In this document: positions 8,001 to 10,605 of the stretch, in pieces
How positions within the stretch are numbered: the first letter of the stretch is position 1
Layout: the number at the start of each line of letters is the position of its first letter
NCBI GenBank assembly: GCA_026770615.1
Contig: MU631568.1
Coordinates: 123,513 to 134,117, forward strand
DNA: 10,605 bases
Direction of reading: 5' to 3'
Source of the DNA: Pavlovales sp. CCMP2436
Lineage: Eukaryota; Haptophyta; Pavlovophyceae; Pavlovales
Notes under the pieces: generated by a model
Databases searched by the model: none
What the model saw: only the letters and a program-made list of their open reading frames with translations
What the model was told of the DNA's origin: nothing
Made by a program: the position numbers and the translations under genes

Positions 8001-10605
8001 ATGTGGAAGGGGGCGCGGGGGTGGGCGGCGGGGGGGATGGCGGTAAGAAGAATAAGAACAACAGCAGCAACAATAATAATGATTACATTTGCAAGAATGT
8101 TTACATCAAGAACAACAATCATATCAACAATTAGGGGGGAGGACGTTGCAAGTATGTTTACAGCGAGAACAACAATAATAATAATAACAACAACAACAAC
8201 AACAATTAGGGGGAAGGACGCTGAGGCAGGGCAATCATAATAATAATAATAATAATTAGGGGGGAGGACGCTAAGACAGGGCAAGCGCTTTGTGGTGCTG
8301 CCCAGTCCGCTGAGGGTGGTCAGGTGGTGGCGGGTGATCCTAGACGAGGCACAGGTCACCTTTTTTGATTATCACGAGCCAGACACACGCACACTTTTGA
8401 TGATACCCTCATCCTTTAAGACTGGCTGCTGCTGCCCCCCCCCCACCCCCCCCTCAACACACCACACACACACACCACGCTCACACCATACACACACACC
8501 ACACATCACGCACACAGGCCGTGGAGTCTCCGGAGGCTCTCGTCGCAACGATGGCGTCGCAGCTGCTCTCACACCACCGCTGGTAACTGTTTTTTTTTTT
8601 TTTTTTATGCTTGATTATTATATGGGTAAAAAAAATAGTGTTCTCATTAGGAGTTATTATTGCAGAATAAATTTGAACTAATTTGCTATTACATAATAGT
8701 TATGATTAATCAAGGGATTTAGTCGCAGCTAATCTCGCACCACTATAATTAAATAAGAATTAAATAAGAATTAAAAGGAATGAGTCGCTGGTCGCTGCGA
8801 ATGTTCTTATTATTATTCCGCTGTAATTTATGTTCCACTATATTTCAGATTTCCATCCCCTCCCCTTCAGACCCGTGCGTCCCCCTCCCCCAGTTCCATC
8901 CCCTAGCCCCCCCCTCCCATGCTTAGCTTAGTCCAACCCTCACCCGACCTCCCCGGAACCCGGCCTTGCGTCCCCCGCGCGCCCCCTGCCCCTCCGAAGG
9001 TGCGTCTCAGGCACTCCGCTAGGGTGTGGCCGATTGGGCGACTTGAGGGGTTTGCTGGCGTTCCTGGGCGCGCGGCCATTCGGGACTCGTGCCTGGTGGA
9101 ATCACACGCTGGCGGTAATCAAAAAGAAGCGTTTTTTTTTTTTTTTTTTTGATGATGATGATGAAGATCATGTTGATGATGATAATGATGTTAATGATGA
9201 TTATCGTCACCATAATGATGATGATGATATTGATGATGATGATGATGATAATCATGATAATATAACTAGGCACCGTTCGGCGCGCATGTGTCTGCACTGC
9301 ACAGCACACATGCCGTGCAGCAGGCGCAGGGGCAGGCGCAGGCGCAGGGGCAGGGACAGGGAGTTCTGGTTGCGGTGGAGGGTGTCGACGGCGAGGGTGG
9401 TGGAGGGTGTGTGGTCTCCGCCCCCCAGCTCCAACCCCCGCTCCCTCCGCTGCTGCTGCGGCTGGTGCGCGCTCTCGCCTGGCGCACGCCCAAACGCGCG
9501 GTCGCTGCCGAGCTGGCTTTGCCGCCGCAGCACACGCTTCTGCGCCGGCTGACGCTCTCGAGTGTGGAGCGGCACTTCTACCGCAAGTACGCACGCCCTT
9601 TTCTTCTTTATTTTTTTAATATATACTTACCTCGTAGTTTTCGCCCCGCCATTGCCCCTAGCCCTCATCCAAGCTATGTACGCGCACACGCGTGTACTTA
9701 GGCTGACGCTTTCATCTGTCGAGAGGAATTTCTACCGCAAGTACGCACTGCACAATTTTTATTTTTATTTCGAGGAGGTAATTCCAGCCCTGACCCTTCT
9801 GCATCCCCTAGCCCAACTTCAGCCCTAAACTTGCCCAAGAGTTATTTTTCTGTGGAACTTTGGCTCTAATTAAGCCGAGCTTAAAAACTAAAGCTCTAAT
9901 CCCTGATCTCAACCTTAAAGCTAAACCCTTATCCCTGTCCATCCCCGAGCAGGCAGTTGGCCGAGTGCGCGCGCGCCGCTCAGAAATCCCTCGCAGCCGC
10001 GCGGCACAGGCAAGAATTCGTTAATGATAATAATGATAATAATATTATAACACTAATAATAATATTAGTAGCAATAATTTTTGTTGTGATTGTAGCTGGT
10101 AAATTTGTGGTTGATCATCACAATCGAATTGTGGTTGTAATTGTAATCGTAACAATGATAACAATGATCTAACAGGGGAGATCGATGTCCTCAATTGTTA
10201 CATTATTATAAGAATGAGTATTATTATTATTACTATACCTATCATAAAAACACTACAGCAATGATAACGATGATCTAACAGGGGCGAGGGAGAGGTGGAG
10301 GTCCTCAACCGGTTGGCCACCCCCCTGCTACGGCTGAGGCAGGCTTGCTGCCACCCACAGGTATGTGCTATTATTATTCTTATAATTATGATTATATGAT
10401 TATATGAATATATGATTTTATGATTATGTGATTACATGATTATATGATTATATGATTATATGATTATGTGATTATATTTATAATAGGGTTTAAGCTGGCG
10501 TCTGACTGTTCTGAATGTTGTGCTGGTCTGAGCGCTGCGTCGCCCATTGCCTGCTGCGTGCCTTAGTCGGCTGCGCTGGCTTGGGCGCCACCGCGCGTGC
10601 CGATG
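1342..10605 (+). CDS. SHPRH: SHPRH-type SNF2/PHD helicase-ubiquitin ligase, 5' part, 15 proposed exons (partial at right edge)
   Basis: Proposed join: 1342-2076, 2186-3017, 3277-3916, 4210-4273, 5328-5465, 6557-6673, 7213-7331, 7927-8042, 8260-8354, 8518-8582, 9000-9114, 9270-9586, 9953-10009, 10282-10360, 10567-10605. This gives 1176 codons with consistent phases. Seen in order: AT-hook KRGRP near residue 27, RPYQ about 268, Walker A DEMGLGKT about 511-518, PHD cysteines about 737-812, LIVTP, LRVAIYPGV, YDVVLTTFDAL, DEAQ about 949, SGTP about 977, SVERHFYRK, LLRLRQACCHPQ about 1163. From family knowledge, SHPRH is a nuclear DNA-stimulated ATPase and RING E3 that poly-ubiquitinates PCNA at stalled forks. 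A PHD finger lying between helicase motifs I and II is diagnostic of SHPRH as opposed to HLTF/RAD5. No recognisable linker-histone (H15) domain is visible in the N-terminal exons. The RING and C-terminal helicase lobe should lie downstream of 10605. The function is inferred from homology. Confidence 0.9.
2077..2185 (+). other. intron 1 (109 nt)
   Basis: GTAGTG...CATAG. The 5' half is GC-rich like the exon and the 3' half is an AAT/AAATAA-rich run. Removal joins phase 0 to phase 0. Reading through the intron stays open but adds an Asn/Lys and poly-Ile stretch out of frame with the RPYQ motif, so splicing is needed. Confidence 0.65.
2186..3017 (+). CDS. SHPRH: SHPRH exon 2 (helicase entry motif and Walker A)
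   Basis: 277 codons plus one base. It begins LAPPGP and soon gives LRPQLRPYQLRVVAWMVQRE, the SNF2 entry motif of SHPRH/RAD5 proteins. A three-copy QSAGSN-type repeat, then Pro/Ala/Ser-rich filler, precede GGILADEMGLGKTVETI, the ATP-binding motif I (Walker lysine about residue 517). The donor ATTG|GTCAGT at 3018 leaves phase 1. The low-complexity residues between the entry motif and motif I are far more numerous than a compact SNF2 fold requires, so they are an insertion or a loop. Confidence 0.88.
2309..2392 (+). repeat. in-frame triplicate encoding QSAGSNP-like units
   Basis: Three tandem copies of a 27-33 nt unit with core CCAATCAGCAGGCAGC. In the reading frame it gives LQSAGSNPLG, QSAGSNSNPFG, QSAGS. 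The period is a multiple of three, so the gene tolerates the expansion. This is coding-region slippage. Confidence 0.85.
3018..3276 (+). other. intron 2 (259 nt) with polypyrimidine minisatellite
   Basis: GTCAGT...GGCAG. T-rich after the donor. A 16-nt CTCCCTTTCTTCCCCT-type unit is repeated almost three times at about 3222-3269, just before the acceptor, and supplies the polypyrimidine tract. The splice restores family sequence: ...KTVETI joins to ALLLAHPRP, matching the ALILTH-type segment of SHPRH. Confidence 0.8.
3277..3916 (+). CDS. SHPRH: SHPRH exon 3 (end of motif I segment, long low-complexity insert, start of PHD)
   Basis: 640 nt. It opens with ALLLAHPRP, completing the segment after motif I. 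About 170 residues of Ala/Glu/Gly- then Gln/Gly/Pro-rich sequence follow, including a basic cluster ARKRQRP that could be a nuclear localisation signal. The exon ends SEITTL and leads into the first PHD cysteine pair (CVLC). The end is ambiguous. GT at 3917 leaves phase 2 and makes the downstream copy of CVLC the coding one. GT at 3932 (GC|GTATGA) would add five residues (CVLCA) in the same phase. Confidence 0.75.
3917..4209 (+). other. intron 3 (293 nt, AT-rich), bounded by 14-nt direct repeat
   Basis: GTGCGT...AATAG. The sequence GTGCGTGCTCTGCG occurs at 3917-3930 and again immediately after the intron at 4210-4223. The interior is strongly AT-rich, with near-tandem TATTCTCAATCAT-type units at about 3980-4060. 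The layout looks like an insertion flanked by a target-site duplication in which the donor GT lies inside the duplicated sequence. Confidence 0.7.
4210..4273 (+). CDS. SHPRH: SHPRH exon 4 (first PHD zinc ligands)
   Basis: 64 nt reading L/CVLCGECNAPRAKAAPRS.. after a split Leu codon. CVLC supplies the first two PHD zinc ligands. It ends phase 0 at ACACAG|GTGTTT. The alternative donor GAGT|GTAACG (exon ending at 4229, phase 1) would pair with an acceptor at 5289 and shorten the loop, reading CVLCGEYDG. Both versions stay in frame with exon 5, and sequence alone does not settle the choice. Confidence 0.6.
4990..5045. repeat. 15-nt direct repeats flanking a GGGGGGTTCTGGCTGGCG module
   Basis: TGTCACGTCTTATAT occurs exactly at 4990-5004 and 5031-5045. 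It encloses TAATGAAGGGGGGTTCTGG-type sequence. The enclosed module recurs in intron 5 at about 5869-5900 (TATTAGTGAAAGGGGGGTTC...), which indicates a small dispersed element. Confidence 0.8.
5236..5262. repeat. (CACC/CCCA)n microsatellite
   Basis: About six consecutive CCCA units inside intron 4, between two copies of the AATCAATACAT..GAAGGCAG unit. Confidence 0.9.
5328..5465 (+). CDS. SHPRH: SHPRH exon 5 (PHD core)
   Basis: The reading frame gives GGWIGCDNCGGWVHMACAGV: the CxxC pair, the conserved Trp, then H-x2-C of a C4HC3 PHD finger. The preceding frame is closed by TGA at 5277. Phase-0 acceptors are CTCTCAG at 5327 and CGCAG at 5345. GAAGGCAG at 5289 fits if exon 4 ends at 4229. The donor is GAGCAG|GTGCTG at 5466, with an in-frame alternative CTC|GTGTGA at 5481. 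PHD fingers read histone H3 tails, which in SHPRH places chromatin reading inside the motor domain. Confidence 0.8.
5826..5907. repeat. dispersed intronic repeat modules (copies at 10483-10524 and 5001-5030)
   Basis: Module B (about 5826-5868, AAGCTGGCGTCTGACTGTTC core) recurs nearly identically in the last intron at 10483-10524. The adjoining module A (5869-5907, GGGGGGTTCTGGCTGGCG core) recurs in intron 4. Both contain a GCTGGCG box. Identity over the 42-43 nt B copies is about 93 percent by eye. Confidence 0.85.
6503..6554. repeat. 13-nt tandem repeat (TCTGACTGTYTGC x4) abutting the acceptor
   Basis: Four consecutive 13-mers at 6503-6515, 6516-6528, 6529-6541 and 6542-6554. The first two end GTCTGC and the last two GTCCGC. 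AG at 6555-6556 completes the splice acceptor. The same TCTGACTGTCCGC core makes up a 29-nt minisatellite in intron 7. Confidence 0.93.
6557..6673 (+). CDS. SHPRH: SHPRH exon 6 (last PHD ligands and helicase motif Ia segment)
   Basis: 39 codons, phase 0 at both ends. It reads QSHYSCARCVAAS, giving the final CxxC of the PHD, then ASLIVTPAPLLGQWARE. That matches the family segment YCPHC...LIISPSSICHQW. The donor is GCGAG|GTGCGT at 6674. The phase match with exons 5 and 7 and the two consecutive family motifs make this call firm, although the exon is too short to stand out alone. Confidence 0.9.
6675..6756. repeat. tandem TCTATAAATAGCCCATGCG units after the exon 6 donor
   Basis: Three to four imperfect copies of a unit of about 20 nt. 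The first (GCGTCTACAAATAGCCCATG) begins inside the 5' splice site GTGCGT, so the repeat includes donor sequence. TATAAAT here belongs to the repeat and is not evidence of a promoter. Confidence 0.8.
6811..6847. repeat. inverted repeat (potential hairpin)
   Basis: GGGTGTAACTG (6815-6825) pairs with CAGTTACACCC (6833-6843) across a 7-nt loop. CC/GG pairs extend the stem after two mismatches. It shares the AAGGGTGTAA box with the flanking tandem units. Confidence 0.8.
6907..7006. repeat. two consecutive 50-nt tandem units
   Basis: Units 6907-6956 and 6957-7006 share the order TGCA-YCAAGGGTGTAA-TGC, GGTCTACCA-like, and TTGTCGCACCTCTC. There are few differences, which indicates a recent duplication inside intron 6. 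Confidence 0.85.
7060..7131 (+). pseudogene. decayed duplicate of exon 7 5' end with acceptor
   Basis: After AAACAG at 7075 the sequence reads CTGGTGAAACACGTGGCCGC.., parallel to the true exon 7 start CTGGCAAGACACGTGGCCGC.. at 7213, 137 nt downstream. Translation starts LVKHVAAGALRV and then shifts frame: one extra base in TTGGCGATTTA breaks the AIYPGV motif. It still carries a plausible acceptor, so it is a decoy exon start. Confidence 0.85.
7213..7331 (+). CDS. SHPRH: SHPRH exon 7
   Basis: 119 nt from phase 0 to phase 2. It reads LARHVAAGALRVAIYPGV, then ARE..GLRLLNANELSG. This corresponds to the family segment RHVRSSSLRVLVYQGV, which follows motif Ia and leads into the YDV(V/I) motif. The donor is AGCGG|GTATGT at 7332. 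Both ends of this exon are duplicated into the neighbouring introns. Confidence 0.92.
7295..7660 (+). repeat. five-copy tandem array of exon 7 3' end plus 5' splice site
   Basis: Copies start at 7295 (the real exon), 7384, 7460, 7541 and 7620, so the spacing is 76-89 nt. Each has GGGCTRCGCTTGTT, an AACGCAAATGAG-like stretch, then CTCAGCGG followed by a donor-like GTAYGTGCCC. Donor status decays along the array: GTATGT in copy 0, GTACGT in copies 1 and 2, a shifted GTACGT (AGCGTGTACGT) in copy 3, GTCTAAG in copy 4. AT-rich spacers with stops separate the copies. Confidence 0.95.
7332..7926 (+). other. intron 7 (595 nt), exon-end array plus minisatellite
   Basis: GTATGT...GAGTAG. The first half is four further copies of the exon 7 3' end with donor (to 7660). 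The second half (7712-7908) is a TCTGACTGTCCGC-type minisatellite and ACTGTCTGCTCCC repeats forming a long pyrimidine-rich lead-in to the acceptor at 7926. Confidence 0.88.
7712..7827. repeat. 29-nt minisatellite, four copies
   Basis: Units at 7712-7740, 7741-7769, 7770-7798 and 7799-7827. The first two are identical, the third has two substitutions, and the last diverges at its end. The core TGCCTCTGACTGTCCGCATG shares 13 nt with the repeat ahead of exon 6. ACACTGTCTGCTCCC units follow at about 7831-7880. Confidence 0.92.
7927..8042 (+). CDS. SHPRH: SHPRH exon 8 (YDVVLTTFDAL motif)
   Basis: The first base completes a Gly codon, then YDVVLTTFDALRADLHHV, a near-signature SHPRH segment (YDVL..EL). 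A Gly-rich tail (GGAGVGGGGDG) follows to the donor GGCG|GTAAGA at 8043, phase 1. The acceptor is GAGTAG at 7926 after a C-tract. Confidence 0.92.
8043..8259 (+). other. intron 8 (217 nt) with triplicated acceptor
   Basis: GTAAGA...ATTAG. AAC/AAT-rich. The unit ATTAGGGGGGAGGACG occurs three times (8130-8145, 8205-8220, 8257-8270 and onward). Each copy is an acceptor followed by the exon 9 start, and only the last continues into conserved coding sequence. A second repeat, GCAAGWATGTTTACA, lies at 8090 and 8147. Confidence 0.85.
8130..8290 (+). repeat. three tandem copies of the exon 9 acceptor region
   Basis: Acceptor AGs at 8134, 8209 and 8259 are each followed by a G-run and a GGACGYTG/GGACGCT box. 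Copies 2 and 3 also share GAGGCAGGGCAA / AAGACAGGGCAA. Copy 3 is the exon used by the proposed model. Confidence 0.92.
8260..8354 (+). CDS. SHPRH: SHPRH exon 9 (helicase motif II DEAQ)
   Basis: Reads GRTLRQGKRFVVLPSPL, then VVRWWRVILDEAQ. The family segment GRRLRNQKRYMAIPSPL...WWRICLDEAQ aligns throughout. This places the acceptor at the ATTAG ending 8259 and not at the nearer CAG at 8279, which would also be out of phase. DEAQ is the motif II form of SHPRH (DEAH/DEGH in many SNF2 proteins). It ends phase 0 at CACAG|GTCACC. Confidence 0.93.
8355..8517 (+). other. intron 9 (163 nt)
   Basis: GTCACC...CACACAG. A poly-C tract (about 8436-8453) and a CACA-rich microsatellite (8457-8516) make up most of it. 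Splicing joins DEAQ directly to AVESPEAL. Confidence 0.85.
8518..8582 (+). CDS. SHPRH: SHPRH exon 10
   Basis: Reads AVESPEALVATMASQLLSHHRW, matching the family MVECPTVKAAEMAQRLSGINRW block between motifs II and III. Phase 0 to phase 2: the TGG Trp codon is split, TG|GTAACT. Its 3' end is partly copied into intron 10 at 8721-8744. Confidence 0.9.
8583..8999 (+). other. intron 10 (417 nt)
   Basis: GTAACT, then a 17-nt T-run (about 8590-8606). Next are AT-rich sequence with a partial exon 10 copy (8721-8744), AATTAAATAAG repeats (8748-8775), and a long C/T-rich tract (8840-8998). The acceptor is CCGAAG at 8999. No coding sequence seen. Confidence 0.8.
9000..9114 (+). CDS. SHPRH: SHPRH exon 11 (helicase motif III SGTP)
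   Basis: The first G completes Trp. It then reads CVSGTPLGCGRLGDLRGLLA and FLGARPFGTRAWWNHTLA. This corresponds to family RWCISGTPVQ..L.DL.GLVVFLG..P....WW. SGTP is motif III of lobe 1. It ends phase 0 at GGCG|GTAATC. The acceptor AAG|G is less typical than CAG but is the one that keeps the frame and completes the Trp codon. Confidence 0.92.
9115..9269 (+). other. intron 11 (155 nt), poly-T plus (GAT)n
   Basis: GTAATC, an 18-nt T-run (about 9133-9150), then an imperfect GAT/AAT microsatellite to about 9260 and the acceptor ACTAG at 9269. Open frames through it (poly-Asp on +, poly-Ile on -) are microsatellite artefacts. Confidence 0.88.
9270..9586 (+). CDS. SHPRH: SHPRH exon 12
   Basis: Starts APFGAHVSAL after TLA, then a Gln/Gly-rich insert (QAQGQAQAQGQGQG). 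It continues LLLRLVRALAWRTPKRAVAA, ELALPPQHTLLRRLTL and SSVERHFYRK. The WR(S/T)(A/P)KK.V..(E/Q)(L/I).(L/I)PPQ...SPVERHFY pattern is characteristic of SHPRH. It ends phase 2 at CGCAA|GTACGC. The Q/G insert has a CAGGCGCAGGGG-type hexamer repeat (9320-9361). Confidence 0.92.
9587..9952 (+). other. intron 12 (366 nt) with duplicated exon 12 end
   Basis: GTACGC...GAGCAG. It contains a second copy of the last about 45 nt of exon 12 with the same donor (9700-9750). The sequence following each copy is also similar (T-rich, then CCCCTAGCCC), so the duplicated block is about 155 nt. The 3' part has CTAAACCC/CCTTAAAGCTA-type repeats ending in the acceptor at 9952. Confidence 0.85.
9700..9750 (+). pseudogene. 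duplicate of exon 12 3' end with donor
   Basis: Reads RLTLSSVERNFYRK followed by GTACGC, against RLTLSSVERHFYRK|GTACGC in the exon. The only amino-acid change is His to Asn. The other base differences are silent, including AGT versus TCT for the same Ser. It is preceded by CTTAG, a possible acceptor, so it could act as a small alternative or decoy exon. Confidence 0.88.
9953..10009 (+). CDS. SHPRH: SHPRH exon 13
   Basis: One base completes Lys, then QLAECARAAQKSLAAARHR, aligned to the family HFYHRQHEVCCQDVVVKL region. The acceptor GAGCAG at 9952 gives the right phase; the next AG at 9956 does not. The end is proposed at ACAG|GCAAGA, a GC-type donor, because it gives phase 2 as required by the CTAACAG acceptor of exon 14. 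The alternative is GT at 10020 (EF|GTTAAT) joined to an AG at 10288. Confidence 0.72.
10010..10281 (+). other. intron 13 (about 272 nt), possible GC-AG intron with duplicated acceptor
   Basis: Starts GCAAGA (a close match to the GC-AG donor consensus). The interior is AAT/GTTGTAATTGTAA-type repeats. ATGATCTAACAGGGG occurs at 10162-10176 and 10270-10284, i.e. branch-point-like CTAAC plus acceptor twice. Only the second copy is followed by conserved coding sequence. Confidence 0.7.
10282..10360 (+). CDS. SHPRH: SHPRH exon 14 (LLRLRQACCHPQ)
   Basis: Reads GEGEVEVLNRLATP, then LLRLRQACCHPQ, which is essentially invariant in SHPRH proteins (ILYPLLRLRQACCHPQ) and closes helicase lobe 1. It ends phase 0 at CACAG|GTATGT. 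Confidence 0.93.
10361..10566 (+). other. intron 14 (about 206 nt)
   Basis: GTATGT, then an imperfect GATTATAT satellite (10370-10480), then a copy of dispersed module B (10483-10524) shared with intron 5, then a pyrimidine/G-mixed lead to the putative acceptor CCTTAG at 10566. Confidence 0.6.
10567..10605 (+). CDS. SHPRH: possible SHPRH exon 15, truncated by window end
   Basis: 13 phase-0 codons reading SAALAWAPPRVPM. In the family, CCHPQ is followed after roughly 10-15 residues by a (P/T)MTM(E/D)EL motif, so RVPM at the edge may begin it. This is weak evidence; the acceptor CTTAG is plausible but not decisive. Confidence 0.4.

Noticed and set aside
7679..8359. Minus-strand open frame of 226 codons
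   Set aside because: It runs across the intron 7 minisatellite, exon 8 and the AAC/AAT repeats of intron 8. Poly-Ile/Val/Tyr runs and repeated segments mirror those repeats.
8860..8999. Possible duplication of the exon 11 acceptor (GTGCGTCCCC-like boxes)
   Set aside because: Similarity is confined to short C-rich boxes and is expected by chance in this tract.
9034..9552. Continuous + frame with a poly-Asp stretch, and a 191-codon minus-strand frame over the same area
   Set aside because: The poly-Asp part is the (GAT)n microsatellite of intron 11. Only 9034-9114 of this frame is exon 11, and exon 12 uses a different frame. The minus-strand frame is the antisense of the same repeats.

Overview
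This is a eukaryotic nuclear window. One large, intron-rich protein gene lies on the + strand, from the ATG at 1342 past the right edge. Its exons are very GC-rich and encode Ala/Gly/Pro/Gln-rich low-complexity inserts. Its introns are AT-rich or microsatellite-rich, with GT..AG ends except for one proposed GC..AG intron. This style, a plant-like tRNA-Ala and the plant/animal-type protein suggest a unicellular alga or related protist. I cannot name the lineage.

The gene is a homologue of SHPRH (SNF2, histone-linker, PHD, RING helicase; a RAD5-like PCNA ubiquitin ligase/translocase). I assembled it by following conserved family motifs through 15 exons and checking splice phase at each junction. 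The exon lengths sum to 3528 nt, or 1176 codons without a frame break. The order is: AT-hook N-terminus; RPYQ helicase entry; Walker A DEMGLGKT; long low-complexity insert; PHD finger split over exons 3-6; LIVTP...QW; LRVAIYPGV; YDVVLTTFDAL; PSPL...WWRVILDEAQ (motif II); RWCVSGTP (motif III); DLRGLLAFLG..; WRTPK...SVERHFYRK; LLRLRQACCHPQ. The second helicase lobe and RING lie beyond the window.

Layout: 1-1341 is upstream sequence with a ~320 bp inverted-repeat (MITE-like) element (384-704) and a minus-strand tRNA-Ala(CGC) gene or pseudogene (961-1032). 1342-3916 holds three large exons with two short introns. 3917-10605 holds twelve small exons separated by introns that are mostly repeats.

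The most striking feature is inside the introns. At six or more junctions a piece of the adjoining exon, together with its splice site, has been duplicated into the intron. Examples are five copies of the exon 7 3' end plus donor, two copies of the exon 7 5' end plus acceptor, three copies of the exon 9 acceptor, and single duplications at exons 10, 12 and 14. Some duplicated coding pieces differ mostly at synonymous sites. Introns 5, 7 and 14 also share short repeat families, and intron 3 is bounded by a 14-nt direct repeat, as expected of an inserted (introner-like) intron.
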